Shown here: one piece after another, positions 1 to 7,549 of the stretch | Numbering within the stretch: the first letter of the stretch is position 1 | How the letters are laid out: every line of letters begins with the position of its first letter | From: an uncultured Eubacteriales bacterium | Lineage (GTDB): Bacteria > Bacillota > Clostridia > Oscillospirales > Oscillospiraceae | Length of the DNA: 15,665 nucleotides | NCBI GenBank assembly: GCA_900550615.1 | Contig: URSX01000036.1 | Coordinates: 1 to 15,665 of the forward strand | Direction of reading: 5' to 3' | The notes under the pieces: model-generated | Databases searched by the model: none | What the model saw: only the letters and a program-made list of their open reading frames with translations | Told to the model about the DNA's origin: nothing | Program-made: the position numbers and the translations under genes

Positions 1-444
1 CGCAAGGGCCACACCGCCGCGGCCATTGTGGCGGCGGGGCAGAAGGCCCGGCAGGCGGGCCTGGCCCTGTCGGTGACGGCCATTTCCGGGCTTGGCAGCC
101 GGGAGCTGCTGCGGGACCACGCCGTGGACACCGCCCGGGCCCTCAGCGCCATGAAGCCCGAATATATCGGCCTGCTGACCCTGATGGTAGAGCCCGGCAC
201 GCCTCTGGCCTCCTGGGTGCAGGAGGGAAGCTTCCATGTGCTCACCGCCCCGGAAATTCTACAGGAAACCGAGCTGTTCCTGCAGCATATCGACAGCGAG
301 GGCAGCGTGTTCCGTATGAACCACGCCTCCAACTACCTCACCCTCCGCGGCACCCTGAATCAGGACCGCGAGGCCCTTCTGGCCCGGGTGCAGCAGGGGC
401 TTGCCGGCCATGGCCTGCGCAGTGAGTCCATGCGTGCCCTGTAA
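1..444 (+). CDS. Radical SAM protein, C-terminal part (5' end outside window)
   Basis: The reading frame is open from base 1 to the TAA at 442-444, giving 147 residues with no start inside the window, so this is the 3' end of a longer gene. The visible part has the C-terminal half-barrel style of COG1032-type radical SAM proteins: a segment LLTLMVEPGTPL followed later by FRMNHASNYLTLRGTL, which in this family follows the barrel. The CxxxCxxC cluster motif would lie upstream, outside the window, so the assignment rests on the C-terminal signature only. Substrate is unknown. No clear terminator follows; the next signal downstream is the T-box promoter at 482-511, so the next gene is a separate transcription unit. 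Confidence 0.75.
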   Translation, partial: RKGHTAAAIVAAGQKARQAGLALSVTAISGLGSRELLRDHAVDTARALSAMKPEYIGLLTLMVEPGTPLASWVQEGSFHVLTAPEILQETELFLQHIDSEGSVFRMNHASNYLTLRGTLNQDREALLARVQQGLAGHGLRSESMRAL

Positions 445-481
445 CGCCGCCCCGATATTTTCCCGGAACTCAAAAAAGGGC

Positions 482-511
482 TTGACAAATCCCCCCTCCG
501 GATGGTAAAGT
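482..511 (+). promoter_or_regulatory. Promoter of the T-box/trpB transcript
   Basis: TTGACA (482-487, perfect -35) is followed after 18 bp by TAAAGT (506-511), with an extended -10 TGG just before it (503-505). Transcription would start near 518, just ahead of the T-box stem I. This is a sigma-A type prediction from sequence only. Confidence 0.7.
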
Positions 512-517
512 GTGTCC

Positions 518-803
518 AACATCTTAAAAACCTATGAGTAAGAGGAGTACCTGCAAAGGAACCTTCAAGAGAGTCGCCGATGGTGTGATGGCGGCAGGGG
601 AATATGCAGCGAATGGACTTACGAGGGCGGGGAGAAAGCCATTCCGGCAAGTAATACCCGACGGCATCCGCAGCCGTTACCCCGGCGGAGCGCATGATGG
701 TGCGTGCAAAGCGGGCGCGTTTGCGCCAATGTGGGTGGTACCGCAGGTAACTTGTTTTTTCAACCTGTCCCACGGAAGAATTTCCGTGGGACAGGTTTTT
801 TAT
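518..803 (+). promoter_or_regulatory. Tryptophan-specific T-box riboswitch
   Basis: All key parts of a T-box leader are visible. Stem I lower helix: GTAAG (538-542) pairs with CTTAC (618-622). The specifier loop lies between this and CTGC (551-554)/GCAG (606-609); its 5' side carries AGTA (546-549) and its 3' side reads GAA then TGG (614-616) then A, so the specifier codon is UGG, tryptophan. An apical GA-rich AGAGAG segment is near 568-573. A small stem III (GGCGC 714-718/GCGCC 723-727) precedes the T-box core GGGTGGTACCGC (733-744). The antiterminator can form from GTGGG (731-735)/CCCAC (769-773) and CAGGT (744-748)/ACCTG (763-767), which excludes the terminator at 762-801. Uncharged tRNA-Trp should favour readthrough into the trpB-like gene. 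The specifier agrees with the function of the downstream gene. Confidence 0.93.
762..803 (+). terminator. T-box leader terminator hairpin
   Basis: A perfect 16-bp stem (762-777 with 782-797, loop GAAT) ends in a T run (796-801). Its 5' arm overlaps the antiterminator partner sequences ACCTG and CCCAC, so the two structures are mutually exclusive. This is the regulated off-switch of the T-box. Confidence 0.95.
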
Positions 804-935
804 TTTCCCACGCAAAGGAGAATCAGATATGCATCTTAAACGAATCGAGCGGCGATGGCGCGGGCCATCCCTTTTCCGGCCCTCAACCGGCCTCATCCCT
901 TCCCACAATGTGATAACAGAACAGGAGATATAACC

Positions 936-2318
936 ATGAAAGAGCAGAAAATTCCCTATAAAATTTACCTTTCCGAGGAGGAAATGCCCCGTTATTGGTA
1001 CAATGTCCGGGCCGACATGAAAAACAAGCCCGCCCCCCTTCTCAATCCCGCCACCCTCCAGCCTATGACCGCGCAGGAATTGGGCGGCGTCTTCTGTGAC
1101 GAGCTGGTGCAGCAGGAGCTGGATAATACCAACGCCTATATCGAGATTCCCGAGGAAATCCGCAGCTTCTACAAAATGTACCGTCCCTCCCCGCTGGTTC
1201 GTGCCTATTGTCTGGAGGAAAAGCTGAAAACCCCCGCCAAAATCTATTACAAGTTCGAGGGCAACAACACCTCCGGCTCCCACAAGCTGAACTCCGCCAT
1301 CGCGCAGGCCTATTACGCCAAGAAGCAGGGCCTGAAGGGTGTTACAACAGAAACAGGTGCAGGTCAGTGGGGCACAGCGCTTTCAATGGCCTGCGCCTAT
1401 CTGGGTCTTGACTGCCGGGTGTTCATGGTCAAGTGCTCGTATGAGCAAAAGCCCTTCCGCCGCGAGGTCATGCGCACCTACGGTGCCAATGTCACGCCCT
1501 CCCCTTCCGCCACCACTGAGGTAGGCCGCAAAATTCTCAGCCAGTTCCCGGATACCACCGGCTCTCTGGGCTGCGCCATCAGCGAAGCCGTGGAGTGCGC
1601 CACCAGCCGCGAAGGCTATCGCTATGTGTTGGGCAGTGTGCTGAATCAGGTGCTGCTGCATCAGAGCGTCATCGGCATGGAAACCAAAATCGCTCTGGAT
1701 AAATATGGCATCAAGCCCGACATGATCATCGGCTGTGCCGGCGGCGGCTCCAATCTGGGCGGTCTGATTTCCCCCTTCGTGGGTGAGATGCTCCGGGGCG
1801 AGGCAAACTATGACATCATCGCCGTGGAGCCCGCCTCCTGCCCCAGCCTGACCCGCGGCAAATACCGCTATGACTTCTGCGACACCGGTATGATTTGCCC
1901 GCTTGCCAAAATGTATACGCTGGGCAGCGGCTTCATTCCCTCCGCCAACCACGCCGGCGGCCTGCGCTATCACGGCATGAGCAGCATCGTCTCCCAGCTG
2001 TATGAAGACGGCTATCTTTCCGCCCGCAGTGTGGAGCAAACCGCTGTCTTCCGGGCCGCCGAGGAGTTTGCCCGCTGCGAGGGGATTCTTCCCGCCCCCG
2101 AGAGCAGCCACGCCATCCGCGCAGCTATAGACGAGGCCGTCCGCTGCCGGGAAACCGGCGAGGAGAAGACCATCGTCTTCGGCCTCACCGGCACCGGCTA
2201 CTTTGATATGGTCGCCTACGGCAAGTATAACGACGGCCAGATGGGCGATCATATCCCCACCGATGCAGAGCTGCAAAAGGGCTTTGACTCCATCCCCAAA
2301 TTCCCCGGCAACGAATAA
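936..2318 (+). CDS. trpB: Tryptophan synthase beta chain-like protein, TrpB2 type
   Basis: PLP-dependent enzyme of 460 residues, expected to make tryptophan from indole and serine. The start ATG at 936 is chosen because AGGAG (923-927) sits 8 bases upstream; the frame is open further upstream but without a ribosome binding site. Visible motifs: NTSGSHKLNSA with the likely PLP lysine K117, TETGAGQWGTALS with catalytic glutamate E139, and the phosphate-binding loop GGGSN around 269-273. The length and the N-terminal extension before the PLP lysine fit the TrpB2 (TrpEb_2) subgroup, which is usually not bound to TrpA; no trpA or other trp gene lies in the window. It follows a Trp T-box, so expression should rise when tRNA-Trp is uncharged. 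TrpB2 proteins may salvage indole; that role here is inference. Confidence 0.93.
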   Translation: MKEQKIPYKIYLSEEEMPRYWYNVRADMKNKPAPLLNPATLQPMTAQELGGVFCDELVQQELDNTNAYIEIPEEIRSFYKMYRPSPLVRAYCLEEKLKTPAKIYYKFEGNNTSGSHKLNSAIAQAYYAKKQGLKGVTTETGAGQWGTALSMACAYLGLDCRVFMVKCSYEQKPFRREVMRTYGANVTPSPSATTEVGRKILSQFPDTTGSLGCAISEAVECATSREGYRYVLGSVLNQVLLHQSVIGMETKIALDKYGIKPDMIIGCAGGGSNLGGLISPFVGEMLRGEANYDIIAVEPASCPSLTRGKYRYDFCDTGMICPLAKMYTLGSGFIPSANHAGGLRYHGMSSIVSQLYEDGYLSARSVEQTAVFRAAEEFARCEGILPAPESSHAIRAAIDEAVRCRETGEEKTIVFGLTGTGYFDMVAYGKYNDGQMGDHIPTDAELQKGFDSIPKFPGNE

Positions 2319-2326
2319 ACCGTCTT

Positions 2327-2401
2327 CCTTCTTTTCGCCTGCATAAAGGGCCCGATGCATGATTTTTCAAAATATGGGCATTCTATCAGGCGAAAAGGAG
2401 G
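2327..2401 (+). promoter_or_regulatory. Inverted repeat burying the tepA ribosome binding site
   Basis: CCTTCTTTTCGCCTG (2327-2341) can pair with CAGGCGAAAAGGAGG (2387-2401): 15 pairs, one of them G-U. The 3' arm contains the whole AAGGAGG ribosome binding site (2395-2401) of the gene starting at 2408. The 45-nt loop holds two weaker nested pairings (GCCC 2350-2353/GGGC 2376-2379; ATTTT/AAAAT at 2362-2373). There is no T run, so it is not a standard terminator for the trpB transcript. Confidence 0.6.
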
Positions 2402-2407
2402 GGTTCC

Positions 2408-3118
2408 ATGAACCAGGAAAATCCGCAGCCTTCCCAGCAGTCCCCGCAGGATCTCACCACGGAAAAAATTGTGGAGCTTGGCTCCTCCGTGGTCACCAAT
2501 CGCCACGGCACCATCCACTGTCTCACCATCATCGGCCAGATTGAGGGCCACACGCTGGCCCCCACCTCCGCCAAAACCACCAAGTATGAGCACATGCTTC
2601 CTCTGCTTGCTTCGCTGGAGGAATCCGATGATGTGGACGGCGTGCTGATCCTGCTGAACACCGTGGGAGGCGACGTGGAGGCAGGGCTGGCGCTGGCGGA
2701 GATGATCGCAGGGATGACCAAGCCCACGGCCACGCTGGTTCTGGGCGGCGGGCACTCCATCGGCATTCCGCTGGCTGTGTCCGGCAAAATCAATATGATC
2801 GCTCCGTCGGCCTCTATGACAGTGCATCCGGTGCGAATGACCGGCACCATGATCGCCGCGCCGCAAACCTACCGCTATTTTGACAAGCTCCAGGAGAGCA
2901 TCGTCCGCTTTGTGGCGGCCCATTCCCAGATCCGGGCAGAGACCTTCCGGGAGCTAATGCTCCGCACGGATGAAATGGCCAACGATGTGGGCAGTGTCCT
3001 CTATGGGGAGGATGCTGTGGCCCTGGGCCTTATGCAGCAGGTGGGCACGCTGAAGGATGCTCTGGGCGCCCTGTACCAGGCTATTGACCAAGAAAAAAAG
3101 CAGGGAAATAAAGACTGA
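2408..3118 (+). CDS. tepA: ClpP-family serine protease, TepA (translocation-enhancing protein) type
   Basis: A 236-residue ClpP/crotonase-fold protease close in pattern to Bacillus TepA (YmfB). The start ATG at 2408 has AAGGAGG seven to thirteen bases upstream. Shared landmarks: LTIIGQIEGH (39-48), TKYEH (58-62), LLNTVGGDVEAGLALAEM (82-99), GGGHSIGIPLAVSG with likely nucleophile S117, and MTVHPVRMTG with likely catalytic H140. There is no obvious signal peptide or membrane segment; the first 20 residues are Q/P/S rich and look disordered. In Bacillus the protein has been linked to export of secreted proteins and to degradation of spore proteins; the role here is inferred from the family. It lies 89 bp after trpB and may share its T-box-controlled transcript, with translation possibly limited by the helix over its ribosome binding site. 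Confidence 0.9.
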   Translation: MNQENPQPSQQSPQDLTTEKIVELGSSVVTNRHGTIHCLTIIGQIEGHTLAPTSAKTTKYEHMLPLLASLEESDDVDGVLILLNTVGGDVEAGLALAEMIAGMTKPTATLVLGGGHSIGIPLAVSGKINMIAPSASMTVHPVRMTGTMIAAPQTYRYFDKLQESIVRFVAAHSQIRAETFRELMLRTDEMANDVGSVLYGEDAVALGLMQQVGTLKDALGALYQAIDQEKKQGNKD

Positions 3119-3135
3119 ATATTGCCAACGATAAA

Positions 3136-3166
3136 GCGGCGCACAGGTGCAGAGCCTGTGCGCCGC
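3136..3166. terminator. Terminator-like hairpin between convergent tepA and rluA-type genes
   Basis: GCGGCGCACAGG (3136-3147) pairs perfectly with CCTGTGCGCCGC (3155-3166) around a 7-nt loop. On the minus strand it is followed by TTTAT, on the plus strand by no clear T run, so it best serves the minus-strand gene ending at 3178 while also blocking convergent readthrough. Confidence 0.7.
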
Positions 3167-3177
3167 CGCTCTGCTTG

Positions 3178-4059
3178 TTATTGCAAGAGCCGCCGCATAT
3201 CCTCTGGGAGGGGGGCGATGACATCCAGTATTTCCCCGGTGACAGGGTGCCTGAGGTGCACCGAATAGGAGTGCAGAGCTGGGCGGGGGATGAGGGACTT
3301 GTCCTCCGTGCCGTAGAGCCAGTCCCCGGCCAATGGGTGGCCGATGGAGGCCATATGCAGCCGTAGCTGGTGGGTGCGGCCTGTTTGGGGTACCAGACGC
3401 AGCAGGGAAAGGCCGTTTTTGTGCGCCAGAACCTGGTAGTCTGTGTGAGCCGGGGCACCGTTGGGATCGATGCGGCGCTTGAGAAGGGAATCGTTGTCCC
3501 GGTCGATGGGCAGGTCTATGCTGCCTGCGGCCGGCTCCGGGGTGCCCAGGCAGATGCCCCGGTACTCCCGGTAGAAATCGCCGGAGTGGAGGAGAGCCAT
3601 GCAGCGGGCGTGCATATAGCCGGTTTTGGCCACCACCATGACCCCAGTGGTGCCCCGATCCAGGCGGTTGACGCCGTGATACTGGTCGCTGTGGAGGTAG
3701 TAGGCCACAGCACCGGCTACGGTGACAGGCTCCTCCGTCAGGGCGGCGCAGTGGACGGTGATACCGGCGGGCTTGTTAAGGATCAGCAGATCCTCATCCT
3801 CCCAGAGGATGGAGAGCGGATAGTCTACCGGGTGCAGGTGGGGGTTGTGGCTGGGAGGATCGGATACATCCACGGCCAGAAGATCCCCTGCCCGGCACAG
3901 GGCAGCAACGGTGACGGGCATCCCGTTGAGGGTGATGCCGCCGCTGCGCCATTTTATGGATTTCAGCAGGGAGGAGGAGAGGGCAAAATGCTGCCGAAGC
4001 AGGCGTTTTACCGGCAGACCCGCCTCCCGGTCGCTGACAATGTGGGTGAGTACTCTCAT
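3178..4059 (-). CDS. RluA-family RNA pseudouridine synthase
   Basis: A 293-residue enzyme expected to isomerise specific uridines in rRNA or tRNA to pseudouridine. The start ATG at 4057-4059 is preceded by TGGAGG at an 8-base spacing; a longer frame reaching 4143 is open but has no ribosome binding site and runs into the neighbouring promoter. Residues 1-70 look like an S4-type RNA-binding domain (LPVKRLLRQHF, INGMPVT-like GITLNGMPVT). The catalytic motif is VNRLDRGTTGV with D134 as the conserved aspartate. The C-terminal LVPQTGRTHQLRLHMASIGHPLAGDWLYG is the usual RluA signature. The RluC/D, YlyB or RluA target cannot be decided from sequence alone. It is divergent from the DUF362 gene and convergent with tepA. 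Confidence 0.93.
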   Translation of the reverse strand: MRVLTHIVSDREAGLPVKRLLRQHFALSSSLLKSIKWRSGGITLNGMPVTVAALCRAGDLLAVDVSDPPSHNPHLHPVDYPLSILWEDEDLLILNKPAGITVHCAALTEEPVTVAGAVAYYLHSDQYHGVNRLDRGTTGVMVVAKTGYMHARCMALLHSGDFYREYRGICLGTPEPAAGSIDLPIDRDNDSLLKRRIDPNGAPAHTDYQVLAHKNGLSLLRLVPQTGRTHQLRLHMASIGHPLAGDWLYGTEDKSLIPRPALHSYSVHLRHPVTGEILDVIAPLPEDMRRLLQ

Positions 4060-4096
4060 AAAGCGTGCCTCCAGGGTAGCGTTTTGGGAAAAATTG

Positions 4097-4105
4097 TGGT
4101 AAAAT
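4097..4105 (+). promoter_or_regulatory. Extended -10 promoter for the DUF362 gene
   Basis: TGGTAAAAT (TG at 4097-4098, -10 TAAAAT at 4100-4105) lies 32 bases before the start codon at 4137. No good -35 is seen at the usual distance, so the promoter would depend on the extended -10. The same TGGTAAAAT string occurs at the next gene's promoter. Confidence 0.5.
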
Positions 4106-4136
4106 GAAAAAATCAAGTAAAAAAGGAGCTGATTCA

Positions 4137-5240
4137 ATGGCATCTAAGGTATATTGGGCGGATCTGCGGGCGGATTTCCGTGAAAATCTGCAGCAAAAGC
4201 TGACGCGTTTGATGAAAACCGCCGGAATGGGCGAGATCGACTTTGAAAACAAATTTGTGGCCATCAAGATGCACTTTGGCGAGCCGGGTAATCTGGCATT
4301 TCTGCGGCCTAACTGGGCGAAAACCGTGGCGGACTTCGTGAGGGAGCGGGGCGGCAAGCCGTTTCTGACAGACTGCAACACCCTCTATGTGGGCGGACGC
4401 AAGAACGGCCTGGATCATCTGGACTCCGCTATGCTCAATGGGTTCAATCCCATGACCACCGGGTGCCAGGTGATTATCGCCGATGGCATCAAGGGCAACG
4501 ATGAGACTGAGGTACCGGTGGCCGGTGGCGAATATGTGAAGAATGCCAAGATCGGCCGGGCGGTGATGGACGCCGATGTGTTTATCTCCCTGACCCATTT
4601 TAAGGGGCACGAGTCGGCGGGTTTTGGCGGCGCGCTGAAGAACATCGGCATGGGCTGCGGCAGCCGGGCCGGGAAAATGGAGCAGCACAACGCCGGAAAA
4701 CCCCATGTGGAGCAGAAGCACTGCGTGGGATGCAAAATGTGCACTAACATCTGCGCCCACAGCGCCATCACTGTGGAGGACCGGAAGGCAGCCATTGACC
4801 ACAGCAAATGCGTGGGCTGCGGACGCTGCATCGCCATCTGCGCCCGCAACGCCATTACCGTGAATTTCGATGAATCCCACACCAACCTGAGCCGGAAAAT
4901 GGCGGAGTACACTAAGGCGGTGGTGGATGGCCGGCCCTGCTTCCACATCTCCCTGGTCATCGACGTGTCCCCCAACTGCGATTGCCATGCGGAAAATGAT
5001 GCGGCCATCGTACCCAATGTGGGGATGTTTGCCTCCTTTGACCCGGTGGCCCTGGACATGGCCTGTGTGGACGCAGTGAATGCACAAACGCCCGTGCGGG
5101 ACACCGCCGCCGACGACGGAGACTGCCACGACCATGACCATTTCCACCGCATCCACCCGGACACGGACTGGAAGAGCTGCCTGGAGCATGCTGAGAAGCT
5201 GGGCCTGGGCACCCGGGAGTATGAGCTGGTGAAGATCTGA
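4137..5240 (+). CDS. DUF362 domain protein with two [4Fe-4S] ferredoxin motifs
   Basis: A 367-residue protein. The ATG at 4137 is chosen because AAGGAG (4123-4128) precedes it by 8 bases; an in-frame ATG at 4104 lies within the promoter's likely start region and has no such site. Residues 1-180 are the first part of DUF362 (KMHFGEPGN, FLTDCNTLYVGGRKNG, THFKGHESAGFGGALKNIGMG). Then come two cluster motifs: C196-C199-C202-C206 and C225-C228-C231-C235 (CVGCKMCTNIC and CVGCGRCIAIC). DUF362 resumes after them with DVSPNCDCHAENDAAIVPNVGMFASFDPVALDMACVD, split here into its usual NCDC and DPVALD landmarks. A short His/Asp-rich stretch (DCHDHDHFHRIH) near the C-terminus may bind metal. It is cytoplasmic by lack of signal or membrane segments. 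Family function is unknown; a redox role is inferred from the clusters. Confidence 0.92.
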   Translation: MASKVYWADLRADFRENLQQKLTRLMKTAGMGEIDFENKFVAIKMHFGEPGNLAFLRPNWAKTVADFVRERGGKPFLTDCNTLYVGGRKNGLDHLDSAMLNGFNPMTTGCQVIIADGIKGNDETEVPVAGGEYVKNAKIGRAVMDADVFISLTHFKGHESAGFGGALKNIGMGCGSRAGKMEQHNAGKPHVEQKHCVGCKMCTNICAHSAITVEDRKAAIDHSKCVGCGRCIAICARNAITVNFDESHTNLSRKMAEYTKAVVDGRPCFHISLVIDVSPNCDCHAENDAAIVPNVGMFASFDPVALDMACVDAVNAQTPVRDTAADDGDCHDHDHFHRIHPDTDWKSCLEHAEKLGLGTREYELVKI

Positions 5241-5399
5241 CCGACTTTTACGCCGCCTGAATTTGTGCGCTCCTTTAATAAATGTGAATAATCTGAAAAG
5301 ATTTTCTCTTTCGACACAATCATCTTGATTAAAAATTTTACTTATGGTAAAATTAGTTAACATAATTAATTACAAGAGGATCGGAAGAAAGGTGAGAAG
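5241..5399. other. Intergenic region without gene
   Basis: AT-rich spacer of about 160 bp. It contains the promoter at 5325-5353 and the ribosome binding site of the next gene. No convincing terminator hairpin is seen after the DUF362 gene, so readthrough from it is possible. Confidence 0.6.
5325..5353 (+). promoter_or_regulatory. Promoter of the TIM-barrel gene
   Basis: TTGATT (5325-5330), a 17-bp spacer, then TAAAAT (5348-5353) with extended -10 TGG at 5345-5347. This is the best-formed sigma-A type promoter on the plus strand of the window. Confidence 0.75.
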
Positions 5400-6110
5400 G
5401 TGAAAGAGAAATTTGTCCCCACCTATGAGGGGGATCTGCGAAAGCACGCGCTGCAGGTGCCGCGGTGCATCAGCGAGTGCAGCGGCATCCGGGTTTTCGG
5501 ACGGCGGATCAAGTCTTTGGTTTTTTCTACGGATGTTGCCATCATCAAGAATATCAATGCGGATGCGGTGATCGCCGTATACAATTTTACACCTCAGCCC
5601 AGTATAACGCAAGCCATTATCAGCGTATCAGATGTGCCGGTGTTTGCGGGGGTGGGCGGCGGCTATACCAATGGGCAGCGGTCGGTGAACATGGCGGCAG
5701 CGGCAGAGCAGCTGGGAGCTTTCGGCGTGGTGTGCAATGCGCTGATCACCAACGAAGCCATCCGGGATATCAAGAGCGTGGTGGAGATTCCGGTGGTGTT
5801 TACAGTGGTTTCGGAGCATGTAGATCTGGAGAAGCGGCTGGCGGCCGGTGTGGACATTGTGAATGTGTCCGGTGCGGCCCGAACGCCGGAAATTGTGGCA
5901 GAGATTCGCGGGAAATACCCGGAGCTGCCCATCATCGCCACCGGCGGGCCCACAGACGAGACGATCCTGGCGGCTATTCGCGCCGGAGCTAACGCCATTA
6001 CATACACGCCGCCTAGCAGCAAGGATCTGTTTGCCAAGGATATGCAGGAGTACCGGGACTGGTATGAGGCCCACCGCAGAGAGGTGGACGAGATGCTCAA
6101 TGAGGAATAA
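5400..6110 (+). CDS. Beta/alpha-barrel (TIM-barrel) protein of unknown function
   Basis: A 236-residue protein starting at GTG 5400, with AAAGG (5388-5392) seven bases upstream. The pattern of alternating short beta strands ending in IIATGG (about 180-185) and GANAITYTPPS (about 197-207) is that of a phosphate-binding TIM barrel like those of ThiG, TrpC or NadC-like enzymes. Other conserved-looking segments are FAGVGGGYTNG, GAFGVVCNALITNEAI, and AGVDIVNVSGAARTPEIV. There is no signal peptide. I cannot name the reaction; the sequence does not match the catalytic residues of a specific known barrel well enough. It has its own promoter and ends just before a bidirectional terminator, so it is probably a single-gene unit. 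Similar proteins are usually annotated only as barrel-domain proteins or hydrolases. Confidence 0.75.
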   Translation: MKEKFVPTYEGDLRKHALQVPRCISECSGIRVFGRRIKSLVFSTDVAIIKNINADAVIAVYNFTPQPSITQAIISVSDVPVFAGVGGGYTNGQRSVNMAAAAEQLGAFGVVCNALITNEAIRDIKSVVEIPVVFTVVSEHVDLEKRLAAGVDIVNVSGAARTPEIVAEIRGKYPELPIIATGGPTDETILAAIRAGANAITYTPPSSKDLFAKDMQEYRDWYEAHRREVDEMLNEE

Positions 6111-6122
6111 AAAACAAAAGTA

Positions 6123-6155
6123 AAAAATCGGAGAGGAAAGTCCTCTCCGATTTTT
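6123..6155. terminator. Bidirectional terminator between convergent genes
   Basis: A 15-bp perfect stem, AAAAATCGGAGAGGA (6123-6137) with its complement at 6141-6155, loop AAG. The A run on one arm and T run on the other give a U tract on both strands. It ends the TIM-barrel gene (stop 6110) and the amidohydrolase gene (stop 6170). Confidence 0.95.
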
Positions 6156-6169
6156 GCGTCATTTTTAGG

Positions 6170-7525
6170 TTACATGGCCAAGTAGGCATCGCACTTCTGA
6201 TTTGCTTCAAAGGCGATTTTTTCCTCATCGATGGTAGTGAGCCGACCGTGCTCCACGGTGACCTTGCCGCCTACCACCGTGTAGTCCACGGGGCCCCGTA
6301 CGCCCACAGTGCCCAGGACGGACTTGGGATCGTAGCAGGAGCCTACCAGCTCCAGGCGGCGGCTGTCGATCAGGAAAAGATCGGCGCACTTACCCACGGC
6401 GATTTGGCCGATGTCATCCCGGCCCAGCAGGCGGGCGCTGCCCCGGGTAGCCATCTTGAGAATGTCATAGCCGGTGGGTGCTTCGCGGCTGGAGTTCAGA
6501 CGGTGCAACAGGAAGGCCACACGCAGCTCCTCCATAAGACTGGAGCCATCGTTGGAGGCGCTGCCGTCTACGGCCAGACCCACGGGCACGCCCAGCTTCA
6601 GCATCTCGGGGATCCGGGCAATGCCGGAGGAGAGCTTCATGTTGCTGATGGGGCAGTGGGCGACACCTGTGCCGGTCTTGGCCAGCACACGCAGTTCCTC
6701 ATCGTTAAAGTGGATGCCGTGGGCATACCAGACGTCATCGCCGATCCAGCCCAGGCGTTCCATGTATTCCAGAGGCCGGACACCCTCGCGCTGGAGCATG
6801 AAGTTCTCCTCATCCTTGGTCTCGCACAGGTGGGTGTGCAGGCGTACACCGTACTGGCGGGCCAGGATGGCGCTTTCGCGCAGCAGGTCGGCGGAGACGG
6901 AGAAGGGGGAGCAGGGGGCCAGGGCTACGCGATGCATAGCGCCGTAAGAAGTGTCGTGGTATTTTTCGATGACCCGGGCGGAGTCCTTCATAATTTCATC
7001 CACGGTCTGAACCACGCTGTCGGGGGGCAAACCGCCGTCCTTCACGCTCAGATCCATGCTGCCACGGCTGCAATACATGCGGATGCCCAGCTCGTCGGCA
7101 GCGGCAAACTGGGTGCCCAGCAGATCACCGGCGTGGGCGGGGAAGACATAGTGATGGTCGAAGCAGGTGGTGCAGCCATGCTTCATCAGCTCACCCATAC
7201 CCGTCAGGGAAGAGAGACGGATCACTTCATTGTCCAGATTTTTCCAAATCTCGTACAGGGTCTTCAGCCAGTCAAACAGCTCCATGTTCTGCACCTTGGC
7301 CAGGTTCCGGGAGAAGACCTGGTACAGATGGTGATGGGTGTTCACCAGGCCGGGATAGCACAGCATGTGGGAGCCGTCAATGGTCTGATCCGCCGCAGCA
7401 TCCAGGTGGGGGGCGATTTTCTCAATGAATCCGTCTTTGCACAGGACATCTACATTTTGCAGCACCTGGTCGCTGTCGTCACAGGTAACAAGCTGGGAAA
7501 TGTTCTTGATCAGCAGGGTAGACAT
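6170..7525 (-). CDS. 8-oxoguanine deaminase-type amidohydrolase
   Basis: A 451-residue metal-dependent amidohydrolase of the AtzB/8-oxoguanine deaminase group. The start at 7525 has AAGGAGG a few bases upstream. The likely metal and catalytic residues are visible: H64 and H66 in VNTHHHLYQ, H231 and E234 in LHTHLCET, H268 in YAHGI, and D319 in VDGSASND. NTHHHLYQ, ELFDWLKTLYEIW and CTTCFDHHYVFP match the pattern of 8-oxoguanine deaminases, which turn 8-oxoguanine into urate plus ammonia; guanine, isoguanine or another aminopurine remains possible. It is cytoplasmic. It lies 67 bp downstream of a nucleoside-type ABC transporter on the same strand, with a terminator-like hairpin between, and in the same region as YgeW and carbamate kinase. 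This supports a purine substrate. SsnA-like aminohydrolases of purine clusters are related but the motif fit is better to 8-oxoguanine deaminase. Confidence 0.85.
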   Translation of the reverse strand: MSTLLIKNISQLVTCDDSDQVLQNVDVLCKDGFIEKIAPHLDAAADQTIDGSHMLCYPGLVNTHHHLYQVFSRNLAKVQNMELFDWLKTLYEIWKNLDNEVIRLSSLTGMGELMKHGCTTCFDHHYVFPAHAGDLLGTQFAAADELGIRMYCSRGSMDLSVKDGGLPPDSVVQTVDEIMKDSARVIEKYHDTSYGAMHRVALAPCSPFSVSADLLRESAILARQYGVRLHTHLCETKDEENFMLQREGVRPLEYMERLGWIGDDVWYAHGIHFNDEELRVLAKTGTGVAHCPISNMKLSSGIARIPEMLKLGVPVGLAVDGSASNDGSSLMEELRVAFLLHRLNSSREAPTGYDILKMATRGSARLLGRDDIGQIAVGKCADLFLIDSRRLELVGSCYDPKSVLGTVGVRGPVDYTVVGGKVTVEHGRLTTIDEEKIAFEANQKCDAYLAM

Positions 7526-7549
7526 AGTTTATCCTCCTTTATTCATAGA

